NCBI GenBank assembly: GCA_963593905.1
Contig: CAVBBL010000006.1
Span: forward strand, 30,300-94,299
Length of the DNA stretch: 64,000 nt
DNA from: CAG-791 sp963593905
GTDB taxonomy: Bacteria; Bacillota; Clostridia; Lachnospirales; Lachnospiraceae
Direction of reading: 5' to 3'
Below, piece by piece: positions 22,538-32,230 of this stretch (position 1 is its first letter; each line of letters opens with the position of its first letter). The position numbers and the translations under genes are program-made. The notes beneath the pieces were generated by a model. That model searched no databases. It was not told the DNA's origin and saw only the letters and a list, made by a program, of their open reading frames with translations.

Positions 22538-24883
22538 CTAGATCTCCACTTCCGTCTTCTCTGTCAGCACAGCGCTTACCTTGCGGCCATCCTCCAGGAT
22601 GATCTCGGCTGTGGCATCCTGCAGCTTGCCTTCTACCTCAAAGGTAATCTTGCTGCCGTTTCTGGTAGCCTTGACTACAGCTGCGGTCTCGGCGTGCAGA
22701 TCCGGGATCTCGCAGACAGCGGTCTCACCGTCTACCGGCAGATACAGACGCAGCACAGGATGTTCTGTGTAATCGTAATCCGGCACGTCCTTATGGCTGC
22801 CGAAGGCCAGAAGGGATCCCTCCCGGACAAAGACAGGCAGGTTCATGTAAGTATAGGTCTTCTCATACCACTTACCGCCATCTAAGATCTCACCGTCGAT
22901 CAGACCGATCCACTTACCGGTTCTGGCTGCGCTCTCCTCCTTCTGCACACCGGGCAGATAGAAGCGGCCCAGACTCTCGTCATTAAAGATCGGTGCCACC
23001 AGCACGGCATCACCCAGCATATATTCCAGATCCAGGTTCCGGCATGCCAGATCCTTCGGGAACTGGAAGGGCATGGGACGCATGACCGGCACACCGGTGC
23101 GGTGGGCATCTCCTGCCAGCTTGTAATAGTAAGGCATCATGGAGCACTTTAATTCGCTGAAGAAGCGCACCACATCATTTGACTCCTCGTCAAAGATCCA
23201 CGGCACACGGTAGGAATCGGATCCATGGAGACGGGAATGGGTGGAGAATAAGCCAAACTGTGCCCATCTCTTGTAAAGATCCGGGGTTGCTGTCTTTTCA
23301 AAGCCGGAAATATCGTGGCTCCAGAAAGCAAAACCACTCATCATAAAGGAAAGACCTGCATGTATCGTCTCTGCCATGGAACTGTAGCTGGCCTCGCAGT
23401 CGCCGCCCCAGTGAATGGGGAACTTCTGACTGCCCACGGTAGCACTTCTGGCAAACAGAACGGCCTCACCCTTTCCTCTTACCTCCTCAATGGCGGTAAA
23501 GACTACCTTGTTGTACAGGTAGGTATAATAATTGTGCATGGAAATCGGATCGCTGCCGTCATAGTAGGTGACATCGATGGGCACTCTCTCGCCGAAGTCT
23601 GTCTTAATCGCGTCAATGCCTGCGTGCAGCAGTCCCTTGACCTTGCCTGCATACCATGCGCAGGCTTCCGGATTGGTGAAGTCCACCAGTGCCATGCCCG
23701 GCTGCCAGGTATCTACCTGCTTAACGCCTCTGCCGTCTTTTCTCTTAAGGAAGTAGCCCTTTTGTGCCCCCTCCCGGAACATCTCCGTATCCTGGGCCAC
23801 GTAAGGATTGATCCAGCAGCAAAGCTTAAGACCCTTGTCATGGTAGCGCTTTAACATTCCCTCCACATCAGAGAAGACCACCGGATCCCAGGTGAAGTCG
23901 CACCAATGCAAAGCACGGAGCCAATAGCAGTCGAAGTGGAATACACGCAGCGGGATATTTCTCTCTTCCATACCGCCGATCAGCTTGTTAGTAGTATCCT
24001 CATCATAGCTGGGCTTAAAGCTGGTGGTCAGCCACAGGCCAAAGCTCCATGCCGGAGGCAGTGCCGGACGGCCGGTGAGTGCGGTGTATACCTTGATGAT
24101 CTCTGCCGGATTCTCACCGTACATTACATGCATCCGCAGCTGCTCGCCAGGAACAGATACACCTACATAGCCCACTTTTTCGGAACAAACTTCATAGGAA
24201 ACAGCGCCGGTGTGGTCGGTGAATACACCGTATCCCTCGCTGCTCATGTAGAAGGGAATATTCTTGTAGCCGATATCGCTGGCTGTACCACCGTCCTCGT
24301 TCCAGATATTGATGGTCTGGCCGTTCTTGACAAAGGGTGTGAAACGCTCACCGAAGCCGTAGATAGTCTCTCCGGGCTTTACAGAAAGCTCTCCCAGCAT
24401 ATAGGGCTCATAGTCCTGCTCAAAGTAGTGGGGATCCATCCGCAGCTTGGAGGGAGAACCATTGACGCGCATATAGCCGATATTTCTGAAATTGGTTCCG
24501 GTCAGTCTCCTGCCCTCTGCCTCAAAAGCGATGGCACAGGTTTCTCTGTTGACTCTGACAGTCATATCTCCTGCGGTCATCACGGCTTCATGCTCATCCA
24601 CAGTTACCTTGACCTCATCCGGATTTTCCGTCAATTCAAATCTGGCTTCCTTAGCATCATAGCCGGCATAGTGTGTGACGGTCATGGCGATGTCATTGTG
24701 GCCGGCGGATACGATGTCGATATAAAGGACCGTTAAGTCCAGAGCATCAGCCCTGCTCTTAATGGGACGCTCCGGGGCTGCGATGCGCATGCCGTGCGGG
24801 ATTTCTTCCACGGTGAAGGCCTGGGTCGCAAAGGATGCTTTTACATTCTCGCTCCGAAGCCAGTATCCATCTGTAAATTTCAT
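22538..24883 (-). CDS. GH31 alpha-xylosidase (YicI-like)
   Basis: 781 residues, close to E. coli YicI (772). Catalytic nucleophile is probably D429 in IKTDFGERVP and the acid/base D495 in HWGGDCEASYSS; their 66-residue spacing is the same as in YicI. The N-terminal beta-sandwich, FGERFTPFVKNGQ and PPAWSFGLWLTTSF blocks also fit. It removes alpha-linked xylose from xyloglucan oligosaccharides in the cytoplasm; alpha-glucosidase activity is an alternative. ATG at 24883 is preceded by GGAG at 6 nt. It follows the binding-protein gene across a partial terminator. Confidence 0.9.
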   Translation of the reverse strand: MKFTDGYWLRSENVKASFATQAFTVEEIPHGMRIAAPERPIKSRADALDLTVLYIDIVSAGHNDIAMTVTHYAGYDAKEARFELTENPDEVKVTVDEHEAVMTAGDMTVRVNRETCAIAFEAEGRRLTGTNFRNIGYMRVNGSPSKLRMDPHYFEQDYEPYMLGELSVKPGETIYGFGERFTPFVKNGQTINIWNEDGGTASDIGYKNIPFYMSSEGYGVFTDHTGAVSYEVCSEKVGYVGVSVPGEQLRMHVMYGENPAEIIKVYTALTGRPALPPAWSFGLWLTTSFKPSYDEDTTNKLIGGMEERNIPLRVFHFDCYWLRALHWCDFTWDPVVFSDVEGMLKRYHDKGLKLCCWINPYVAQDTEMFREGAQKGYFLKRKDGRGVKQVDTWQPGMALVDFTNPEACAWYAGKVKGLLHAGIDAIKTDFGERVPIDVTYYDGSDPISMHNYYTYLYNKVVFTAIEEVRGKGEAVLFARSATVGSQKFPIHWGGDCEASYSSMAETIHAGLSFMMSGFAFWSHDISGFEKTATPDLYKRWAQFGLFSTHSRLHGSDSYRVPWIFDEESNDVVRFFSELKCSMMPYYYKLAGDAHRTGVPVMRPMPFQFPKDLACRNLDLEYMLGDAVLVAPIFNDESLGRFYLPGVQKEESAARTGKWIGLIDGEILDGGKWYEKTYTYMNLPVFVREGSLLAFGSHKDVPDYDYTEHPVLRLYLPVDGETAVCEIPDLHAETAAVVKATRNGSKITFEVEGKLQDATAEIILEDGRKVSAVLTEKTEVEI

Positions 24884-24950
24884 AGTCTGCTCCATTCTGC
24901 AGGCCTCATATACCTGCTGTTTCGTTCGCTGCACGAGATGGCATAAAAGT

Positions 24951-24985
24951 GGCGGAGCAAAGGAGCCATGCTCCCTTGCTCCGCC
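24951..24985 (-). terminator. Intercistronic hairpin between binding-protein and GH31 genes
   Basis: GGCGGAGCAAGGGAGC-at-GGCTCCTTTGCTCCGCC in the minus sense, then ACTTTTATG. Such attenuating or 3'-protecting hairpins are common after solute-binding-protein genes and set higher expression of the upstream gene. Confidence 0.65.
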
Positions 24986-25043
24986 TTCCATGCTGTCATG
25001 TGCTACTGTCAGTTATAACCCAGTCTGCTTTACAAGTAAAGAC

Positions 25044-26447
25044 TTAGTTTGCTGCACCGTCAATTTCGTGCCAATCCTTTTCAATCTGTGCACAGGTTGC
25101 ATCCTTGTCGGTGGTACCTGCTACATAGGCCTGCATTGCCTCGCCAAATGCCTGGTTGAAGCTGTCGGTGGAGTAGCAGATGGAAAGATCGCCGGATCCC
25201 TTCTCATCTACAGAAGCCTTGCCCTGCTCGATGATGGTGAAGGTAGAAGTCTCATCGGTCTTGATGGGCGGAACTACGCCTGCCACATCGGTGAACCAGC
25301 TCTGGCCATAGTCAGAGGTATACCACCAGTTGACGAAGTGAAGAACAGCGTCCAGATTCTCGGAATCCTTGTATACGTGCAGGGACTGATCGGAACCGGA
25401 TACTACCTGGCAGTCTGCTGCATCGTCGCTTACCGGATAGCCGCCGAAGCCAATGTTCAGGTCGGGATTGATGGCAAGTAAGTCAGCCTCTACCCAAGCG
25501 CCCTGGCCAAGCATGAAAGCGGTGTTGCCTGCTGCGAAAGCCTGCTCCTGACCGGAAAGGTCGGTCTCAAGGGGCTTGTCATCGCCGTACTTCACTGCGG
25601 TGTCGATGAAGTCGAAGAAGTTGTCATACAGTACGGAGTAATCGGAGATCTTTGCCTCGCCGGCCTGGAACTTTGCTACCATGTCGGAAGTCTTCTCGCC
25701 GTTAGCCTTTGCTGCCGCATTCAGGAAATCCATGACATCATGCTTGTAAACCCACCACTCCATGAAGCCGGTGGTGCATGCCTGATAACCCTTGGACTCG
25801 ATGATCTCGCAGTCCTTCTTAAACTCATCCAGTGTCTGCGGAGCGCTTGCGATGCCGCAGTCATCCAGGATATCCTGGTTCCAGATCAGACCGAAGTAGT
25901 TGCCCTTGATTGCCAGACCGTAAACGCCTGTGCCGCCTTCCTCTGCGGAAGCCATAGCAGCCTTTACGCCGTCGTCCATTGCATCTACGATGGGCTGTCC
26001 TGTCAGATCGTAGGAATACTCACGATAGGTGTCGATCTCCATACCGGAGGTGGAGGAGAAGATATCCGGTACATCGCCGGAATTGATCTTAGCCTTTAAT
26101 AAGGTAGGATAGTCATTTTGGGTGGTCTCGTAGTTGATGGTCACATTGGGTGCCACATTCTTGTACTCGTCGATCAGCGTATTCATGGCATCTGCATACT
26201 CCGGAGAGGAGATGAAGATGTAGACCTCACCGCTGTCTGCAGAATAGTCCACGTCACCGGAAGCTGCTGCCTCTTCTGTGGATTCCTCTGCGGAAGCATC
26301 CGCTGTATCGGAAGCTGCCGTCTCATCCTGGGTCTCTGCTGCAGATGTATCTGCTGCCGTATCCCCGGAGGAAGAAGAGCCGCATCCTGCCAGCAGTCCT
26401 GCCGCCATAACACCCGCCAATAGTGTCGCTAATACCTTCTTTTTCAT
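25044..26447 (-). CDS. Sugar ABC transporter substrate-binding lipoprotein
   Basis: 467 residues. N-terminal lipoprotein signal with lipobox LLAGC at residues 18-22, then a Ser/Ala/Glu/Thr-rich linker (about 25-70), then a family 1 extracellular solute-binding domain (NVTINYETTQNDYPTLLKAKI, SGMEIDTY, FAAGNTAFMLGQGAW). It delivers an oligosaccharide to the two permeases encoded just upstream. Given the GH31 alpha-xylosidase downstream, xyloglucan- or isoprimeverose-like sugars are the best guess. The mid-operon position and hairpin after the gene fit the usual high expression. Confidence 0.9.
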   Translation of the reverse strand: MKKKVLATLLAGVMAAGLLAGCGSSSSGDTAADTSAAETQDETAASDTADASAEESTEEAAASGDVDYSADSGEVYIFISSPEYADAMNTLIDEYKNVAPNVTINYETTQNDYPTLLKAKINSGDVPDIFSSTSGMEIDTYREYSYDLTGQPIVDAMDDGVKAAMASAEEGGTGVYGLAIKGNYFGLIWNQDILDDCGIASAPQTLDEFKKDCEIIESKGYQACTTGFMEWWVYKHDVMDFLNAAAKANGEKTSDMVAKFQAGEAKISDYSVLYDNFFDFIDTAVKYGDDKPLETDLSGQEQAFAAGNTAFMLGQGAWVEADLLAINPDLNIGFGGYPVSDDAADCQVVSGSDQSLHVYKDSENLDAVLHFVNWWYTSDYGQSWFTDVAGVVPPIKTDETSTFTIIEQGKASVDEKGSGDLSICYSTDSFNQAFGEAMQAYVAGTTDKDATCAQIEKDWHEIDGAAN

Positions 26448-26526
26448 ATGTTCTCCTTTCTATAGACATATTCTATAGATGCTTCTGTATGAGCTAACAT
26501 CCGTTACAGGATGAAAGTTCCTTCTT

Positions 26527-27366
26527 TTAACCCTTTACAGCACCTGCCACTACACCTTCCACAATGTACTTCTGCAGGAAGATAAATACCAGGATAGAGG
26601 GGAATACTGCCAGCACCATGCCGGTCATGGCATTCTGCCACTGGGTATTCATCTGGCCTACGAAGGTGTAGGCTGCCAGCACCAGGGTCTTGGTCTTGTT
26701 GCTGGAGTTAACCATCAGCAGCGGGAGCAGGAAGTCATTCCAGATCCACATGACATCCAGTACCATTACGGTGACGGTGACGGACTTCAGCAGCGGGAAG
26801 ATCACGGAAATAAAGGTGCGAATCGTGGTCGCGCCGTCGATATGGGCGCTCTCATCCAGTTCCTTCGGAATCGTCTTCATGAAATTATAGAAGATGAAGG
26901 TAGCCATGGGAATACCAAAGCCCCAGTACTGGATACCCAGACCTACCCGAGAGCCGGATAAGTGAATCACGCTCATAGCCTTGAGCAGCGTAATCATGAT
27001 GGTCTGGAAGGGAATCAGCATCGGTGTGATCAGCAAGGTGTAGACAATGCCGGTATACTTAGTCTTGCGCCGGTCGCAGATATAAGCGGCCAGTGCAGAG
27101 AAAAACAGGATACCCACGATACCGATGACGGTGATGATCACGTTATTTCCAAGGAGCTGGAAATAATGCATCTTGTTGATAACGTACTTGTAGTTGTCCA
27201 GAGTCGCTGCCTTCGGCATAGCGATGGGGTCTGCAATGACCTCTCCGAAGGGCTTAAAGGAATTTACAAACATCAGGAAAACCGGATAGATGTAAACCAA
27301 TGCCACTACTGTCAGTATAACGATCAGAAGGGTTTTGTTGAAAATGCGTTTGTTTTTCCTGCTCAT
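26527..27366 (-). CDS. Sugar ABC transporter permease (MalG-like)
   Basis: 279 residues, six helices. The EAA loop reads ELDESAHIDGATTIRTFISVIFPLL, normal for carbohydrate uptake-1 permeases. Its ATG overlaps the stop of the MalF-like gene (TAATG), indicating coupling. No ATPase gene is in the operon, so a shared MsmX/UgpC-type ATPase elsewhere must energise it. Confidence 0.92.
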   Translation of the reverse strand: MSRKNKRIFNKTLLIVILTVVALVYIYPVFLMFVNSFKPFGEVIADPIAMPKAATLDNYKYVINKMHYFQLLGNNVIITVIGIVGILFFSALAAYICDRRKTKYTGIVYTLLITPMLIPFQTIMITLLKAMSVIHLSGSRVGLGIQYWGFGIPMATFIFYNFMKTIPKELDESAHIDGATTIRTFISVIFPLLKSVTVTVMVLDVMWIWNDFLLPLLMVNSSNKTKTLVLAAYTFVGQMNTQWQNAMTGMVLAVFPSILVFIFLQKYIVEGVVAGAVKG

Positions 27367-28253
27367 TACAGATCAACCTCCTTCCGGCTCATTCCTTTCA
27401 GTACGATCTGGGTGATCACCAATACGAACAGGAAGTACAGGATTGCCTCTGCAGAGCCCATGCCGTAGTTATTATTGGTAAAGGCTTCATTGTAGATCTG
27501 CAGTGTCGCGCTGTAGCTCGCCTTGCCGGGACCGCCCTTGGTCAGTGCCAGGATGATATCGAATACCTTGAGGCCGTTGGTCAGGGACATGAATATGCAG
27601 GTCGTCATGGAAGGTCCGAGCAGAGGAAGTGTCACCTTAAAGAAAGTCTGTCTCTTATTGGCACCGTCTACATAAGCGGCTTCCAGTACATCCGTGGGTA
27701 CAGCCTGCAGACCTGCGATATACAAAACGATGTAGAAGCCAAGGGACTGCCATACGCCTACAATCACGATGGAGAAAAATACCAAGCTCGTATCTCCCAG
27801 CCAGGACAGATTCCAGAGTCCCCAGCCGGTGGATTCATACAGAGATTTAAATCCGGAGGTAAAGATGAATTTCCAGATAAAGCCAACCACAGTCATGCTC
27901 ATGATATAGGGGATAAAGAACATGCCTCTGTAGAGATTGGCCAGCTTAAATTTCTTCGTCAGTGCCACGGCCAATGCCAGAGCCAGCACATTGGAAAGAA
28001 TTACAAACAGGATGGTGTAGCGGATTGTAAACCATAAAGCCGGCAGGAAATCGGAGCTGCCGGAAAAGATCTCTGCAAAGTTCTTAAAACCGATGAATAC
28101 AGGATCCTTGGAAATACCATTCCACTGTGTCAGGGAATAGTAGCCGCTCATAAAGAACGGGATGTACATCACCATAACCACTAAAATCACAGCGGGGATG
28201 GTGAACAGGAAGTTTTCTCTTCCTTCTTTTTGCTGCCTCTTTGAAATGTGCAT
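27366..28253 (-). CDS. Sugar ABC transporter permease (MalF-like)
   Basis: 295 residues, six helices. N-terminal cytoplasmic tail, IPAVILVVMVMYIPFFMSGYYS helix, and EAA loop DVLEAAYVDGANKRQTFFKVTLPLL. ATG at 28253 follows GGAGGGA closely; upstream in-frame sequence is leader. First gene of the uptake operon, divergent from the kinase/regulator pair that probably controls it. Confidence 0.9.
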   Translation of the reverse strand: MHISKRQQKEGRENFLFTIPAVILVVMVMYIPFFMSGYYSLTQWNGISKDPVFIGFKNFAEIFSGSSDFLPALWFTIRYTILFVILSNVLALALAVALTKKFKLANLYRGMFFIPYIMSMTVVGFIWKFIFTSGFKSLYESTGWGLWNLSWLGDTSLVFFSIVIVGVWQSLGFYIVLYIAGLQAVPTDVLEAAYVDGANKRQTFFKVTLPLLGPSMTTCIFMSLTNGLKVFDIILALTKGGPGKASYSATLQIYNEAFTNNNYGMGSAEAILYFLFVLVITQIVLKGMSRKEVDL

Positions 28254-28478
28254 TCCCTCCTCCTCTCTTCCTGCCTTCTGTTTTTGCAACTTCAGCAGGT
28301 GTATCTTTATATTACATCCGTCATCCTGACGAATAAATGGAGATTTAAGACCTGCTATCTGTAAAAAAATGACATTCCATGTCGCAAACGTCACTTTTTT
28401 ATGTTCAATTTGCCCATTCCGTATCCAAGCAGCCATTTGCCCTTGTCTATGATTTGATGTAAGATGAACAATATAGTT

Positions 28479-28506
28479 TTGACGTGAACATGAAAAAGCG
28501 TAATGA
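28479..28506 (+). promoter_or_regulatory. Candidate promoter of the YesM-type kinase gene
   Basis: TTGACG (28479-28484), 16-nt spacer, TAATGA (28501-28506). Weak -10. The 13-bp repeats start about 15 nt downstream, so they would form most of the transcript leader. Confidence 0.35.
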
Positions 28507-28520
28507 TTGTACAGAACTTT

Positions 28521-28663
28521 ATTAATGAACCTTACTGATAAACTTTATTGATGAAGCTTACTGATGAACTTAACCGATGAACCTAACTGATGAACTTGAC
28601 TGATGAACCTAACTGATGAACTTGACTGATGAACCTAACTGATGAACTGCATTGATGAACCCT
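28521..28663 (+). repeat. 13-bp minisatellite (11 units) running into the kinase start codon
   Basis: Eleven contiguous 13-bp units like ACTGATGAACCTA, starting at 28521, 28534, 28547, 28560, 28573, 28586, 28599, 28612, 28625, 28638 and 28651. Units alternate between ...CCTA and ...CTTG endings in the middle. The last unit contains TTGATG at 28652-28657, the earliest start codon of the kinase gene. Confidence 0.95.
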
Positions 28664-30454
28664 ACTGCTATGAAGAATAAATTTTCCATTCCTCTTCTAT
28701 CACAGGCACAAAGACTCCTTCGGCGCTCTCCTCTGTGGCTGAGTTTTACAGCCCTCATGGCATTGTGTCTTCTGGTGATGAGCATCACACTGGCCTATTC
28801 CAACTACAGAAGAGGTGTCAACAATTCCATCCGCAGGCAGAATGAGTCTATGGCCCAGATGGTAGATCTGAAATTCCAGAATCTGGATCAATATCTCTCA
28901 GAACTGGCGGATTTTTGCGTACTGCCGGTAAATGATTCGGACTTTTACAATACGCTCCTTTCCTATAATTATATAAACGACGCCAAGACCAATGCCCTCC
29001 GGCAGACCGCCAATCTGTATTATTATTCCCGAACAGACTTACTCTCCTACCGGCTCTCCAGTCTGCGGCACGGCATCTGTTTCTCCAGGTCAGGCTCTGA
29101 CCAGCGTATGCGGGTGATTCAGGAATATTTTAATTACAAGGATCCGATTTACTTACAGTGTCTGGAGAATCCCTCCCACTATGCGATCACACCTTCCGAA
29201 AATGAAGATGCTCTTTTCACCTATTCTCATACGATTTTTCGGATCAGCGATGGAGCTCCCATCGCCTTAGTGTCCATCGATGTAAATAAAACCGCCATGA
29301 CCACAGGATTTAAAGACCAGATCACCGTACTTTACAACAGAGACGGGGAAATGCTCTACACCAACAAACCGTCCCTGCAAAGCTATCTGGAGAATATCCT
29401 TGGAGATACTGTTTCGGTCAATACTGCTTCCGACAGCACCCTCCTCCTGAAGGGAGAAGAATATCTGCAGTATGCCGGGAGCGATGACAGCTCCGGCCTG
29501 ACGCTGCTGGTGCTGACGCCTCTTTCCAGTATTAAAGGCGAACTCCGAAATATCCAGATTTCCTCTCTGCTTCAGGGACTGATTTTTCTGCTTTTCTCGG
29601 TGGCTGTTTCCTTTTTGATCATCCGGTATCTGACCCAGCCATTGACGGCTCTGACCAAATTTCAGCTCCGGGTAGGTTCCGGTGAATATCCCCGGATCAG
29701 ATTGGGAAGAAGCAAGGAGGCTGCCCAGTTGGGAGAATCCTTTAACGAGATGTCAGAGCGCATCGATCGACTGGTCAACGATAACCTGATGTCCTCTCTG
29801 AATGAGAAAAATGCCCGAATCGAAGCCCTGGAGGCCCAGGTAAATCCCCATTTTCTCTATAATACGCTGCAGGCCATCGGCTCAGAAGCTCTCCTAAATG
29901 ACGAGCCCCAGATCTATGAAATGATCACCAGACTTGCCTCCAACATGCGCTATGCCATCAACGGTTCCCGGGAGGTAACGCTCCAGCAGGAGCTGGAATT
30001 CGTGGACAATTATATAGAGCTGCAAAAGCTGCGGATGGAGGATCGTCTCCAGGTCACCCGGCGTATCGACCAGACTCTGCTAAAGCAAAGAGTACCCAAG
30101 TGCGCCCTGCAGCTGATCGCAGAAAACTCCATCAAATACGGCCTGCAGGGAGATATCAGCTGCCTGCATCTGGAGATCGACATCTTCCGCCAGGGCGGTC
30201 AGCTGGTGATCCGTGTCCTTGACAACGGCGCCGGCATGACACCGGAGAGGCTTAAGCAGGTGCAGGAAAATCTGCACAGTTTCCAGGATGCCGTGGCAGA
30301 CAATGCACCTGTTTCCTCCTCTTCCGGCATCGGTCTGGCCAATCTCTGCAGCCGGTTAAAGATCATGTACGACGACCAGGCACGAATCGAGATCCAGAGC
30401 AGCTGCAGCAAAGAGGACCATCATACCTGTGTCACGTTAGTACTGGATTTGTAG
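28655..30454 (+). CDS. YesM-type sensor histidine kinase
   Basis: 599 residues. Helix 1 at about 28-48, a dCache-like extracellular domain to about 300, helix 2 (LIFLLFSVAVSFLIIRYL), HAMP, the His_kinase domain with NPHFLYNTLQAIGSEALL, and an ATPase domain with ENSIKYGL and SSSGIGLANLCSRL. Start choice is unsettled: ATG 28655 lies inside the 13-bp repeat, ATG 28670 follows it, and neither has a good Shine-Dalgarno sequence. It partners the AraC-type regulator 56 nt downstream and probably senses the sugar imported by the divergent ABC system. Confidence 0.9.
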   Translation: MNPTAMKNKFSIPLLSQAQRLLRRSPLWLSFTALMALCLLVMSITLAYSNYRRGVNNSIRRQNESMAQMVDLKFQNLDQYLSELADFCVLPVNDSDFYNTLLSYNYINDAKTNALRQTANLYYYSRTDLLSYRLSSLRHGICFSRSGSDQRMRVIQEYFNYKDPIYLQCLENPSHYAITPSENEDALFTYSHTIFRISDGAPIALVSIDVNKTAMTTGFKDQITVLYNRDGEMLYTNKPSLQSYLENILGDTVSVNTASDSTLLLKGEEYLQYAGSDDSSGLTLLVLTPLSSIKGELRNIQISSLLQGLIFLLFSVAVSFLIIRYLTQPLTALTKFQLRVGSGEYPRIRLGRSKEAAQLGESFNEMSERIDRLVNDNLMSSLNEKNARIEALEAQVNPHFLYNTLQAIGSEALLNDEPQIYEMITRLASNMRYAINGSREVTLQQELEFVDNYIELQKLRMEDRLQVTRRIDQTLLKQRVPKCALQLIAENSIKYGLQGDISCLHLEIDIFRQGGQLVIRVLDNGAGMTPERLKQVQENLHSFQDAVADNAPVSSSSGIGLANLCSRLKIMYDDQARIEIQSSCSKEDHHTCVTLVLDL

Positions 30455-30510
30455 CACTTAAAAAAACACCCCAGCGATCACCGCTGAGAAAGGCAGATAA
30501 GGTTTCTGAT

Positions 30511-31275
30511 ATGCATAAAGTATTGATCATTGATGACGAAAAGCCCGTGCGCATCGCTATCAGCAAATTAGGCCAATGGGACAAGTGGCATTTGGATCCG
30601 CCCTACTATGCCTCCGACGGAAAGGAGGCACTGGCGATGCTCTCTGAGCTCTCTCCCGCCATTGTCTTTGTAGATATGCAGATGCCGGTGATGAACGGCG
30701 TGGAATTCCTGCGGCAGGCCAGTGCCAGAGAAAATAAACCCGCCTTTGTCGTCATCAGCGGTTACGATGACTTCACCTACGCCCAAAGCGCCATTCACTA
30801 CGGCGTCAGCGAGTATCTTCTAAAGCCGGTGGTGGCAGCAGAGCTCAATGAAGCCATCGGCCGGGTCATGACCGCCCGCTATCCCCAGGAAGACTTCTCC
30901 GTAGAGTCCAGAACCTCCACCCTGAACGCCAATGAGGTGGTGGATCTCATCCACCAGACCATTGAGACCAACTATGCGGAGAATATGCAGATTCAGGATT
31001 TCGCCGACAAATATTTCTTTTCCAGAGAGTATCTCTCCCGTCTCTTTAAGGCCAAATACCATGTCGGCATCTACGAATATCTCACGGAAGTGCGCATGAA
31101 AAGGGCCGCACAGCTGCTGTGCGACCCTTCGATCCCCGTATCCGATATTTCCGTCCGGGTAGGTTATGCGGATAATAATTACTTCTCCAAGGCCTTTAAG
31201 AATGCCTGGGGGATGTCACCCAGTGAGTATCGGAAAACTGCTGTCCCACACGACACCCCAATTCATAAAGACTGA
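30511..31275 (+). CDS. YesN/AraC-type response regulator
   Basis: 254 residues. Receiver domain at 1-120 (LIIDDEKPVR, phospho-acceptor in IVFVDMQMP, VISGYDDF, YLLKPV) and two AraC-type helix-turn-helix motifs at about 150-245 (QDFADKYFFSREYLSRLFK and VSDISVRVGYADNNYFSKAFK). Cognate to the YesM-type kinase; expected to activate the divergent sugar-uptake operon. Its 3' end overlaps the convergent glycosyltransferase gene by 80 bp. Confidence 0.92.
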   Translation: MHKVLIIDDEKPVRIAISKLGQWDKWHLDPPYYASDGKEALAMLSELSPAIVFVDMQMPVMNGVEFLRQASARENKPAFVVISGYDDFTYAQSAIHYGVSEYLLKPVVAAELNEAIGRVMTARYPQEDFSVESRTSTLNANEVVDLIHQTIETNYAENMQIQDFADKYFFSREYLSRLFKAKYHVGIYEYLTEVRMKRAAQLLCDPSIPVSDISVRVGYADNNYFSKAFKNAWGMSPSEYRKTAVPHDTPIHKD

Positions 31276-32230
31276 AGTCCTTTGTAAATCTGTCTCTGGC
31301 ATTACGGCATATCTGTGCATACAGCTTTTCATCTTCCAGCCGATGCAGTGCCTTCCAAAGTGCTTCCTTCTTTTTAGGGATAATAAAGCCTGTTTTTCCA
31401 TCCTCTATATAGTCCCTGATGGCATCATTTTCCGTAACAATGACCGGCTTTCCCAGCATCGCTGTCTGCAGCACTACCAGCTGACCAGAAGAAAACTCCT
31501 TTTCACGAAGCGGGATAATTACCGCCCTGGCATCTGCAAGCAGCCGCAGATAGTCATCTCCATGACAGTTTTTCTCATAGTGTATTCTCTCTGTGTCCTG
31601 CGCACTTTCTCTGTCACTGACGATACAAAGGTCGTCACATCGTCCGTTCCATGCCTCCCGCAGAAAATCATAATCCCTGTTGCTGCGCCCTGCAGCCAGA
31701 TAAAAGGAGCCTGTTCTCTTTGGTTTCCTACCTTTTATTTTCTCTGAAATATCTGCGATTCCCAGAATCTCTGCCTTAAATTTATCCTCCGGTACACCAA
31801 AAAGCTTCCTGTAACTTTCGATCTCACTCCTGCCGAACACGTAGATTCTCCGAATGTAAGGAGAAGTCACTGCACTGCGGACAAACTGAAAATAAATCCT
31901 TCCGATTATTCCTTTTTTGGGACGGTAAATGAATGTCATAATGTCCACAGGCGGACACTTTCTGCAATGGAAAACACGAAGATAAAAGGCCAATACCAGA
32001 CCGAAAAACTGTTCCCAGGAGAGAATCACTTCATAACGATTGCGCACTGCCATCAGATAGATTGGATAGAAGACATACTTTAAATATCTGGTATATTTTT
32101 TGATTCCCGTGTATTCATTAATATACCAGCGCCGCACCTCCCATTGCTGTCCCGTTGTCTTTTCTATTCCCTTTTGAAATTCCCAATCCATCGGCACCGG
32201 ATTCCCGGCCAGGATCAATCTCTTCTTCAT
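31196..32230 (-). CDS. GT-B glycosyltransferase (group 1-like), last gene of the exopolysaccharide operon
   Basis: 344 residues. The C-terminal half has the GT4-like donor-site block SSGQLVVLQTAMLGKPVIVTEN and DYIEDGKTGFIIP. The N-terminal half is divergent and rich in aromatic and basic residues (YTRYLKYVFYPIYLMAVRNRY), suggesting membrane association. The sugar is unknown. The 3' end overlaps the plus-strand response regulator gene by 80 bp (31196-31275), with both C-termini in the overlap. 132 nt separate it from the preceding glycosyltransferase gene. Confidence 0.8.
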   Translation of the reverse strand: MKKRLILAGNPVPMDWEFQKGIEKTTGQQWEVRRWYINEYTGIKKYTRYLKYVFYPIYLMAVRNRYEVILSWEQFFGLVLAFYLRVFHCRKCPPVDIMTFIYRPKKGIIGRIYFQFVRSAVTSPYIRRIYVFGRSEIESYRKLFGVPEDKFKAEILGIADISEKIKGRKPKRTGSFYLAAGRSNRDYDFLREAWNGRCDDLCIVSDRESAQDTERIHYEKNCHGDDYLRLLADARAVIIPLREKEFSSGQLVVLQTAMLGKPVIVTENDAIRDYIEDGKTGFIIPKKKEALWKALHRLEDEKLYAQICRNARDRFTKDFSLYELGCRVGQQFSDTHWVTSPRHS

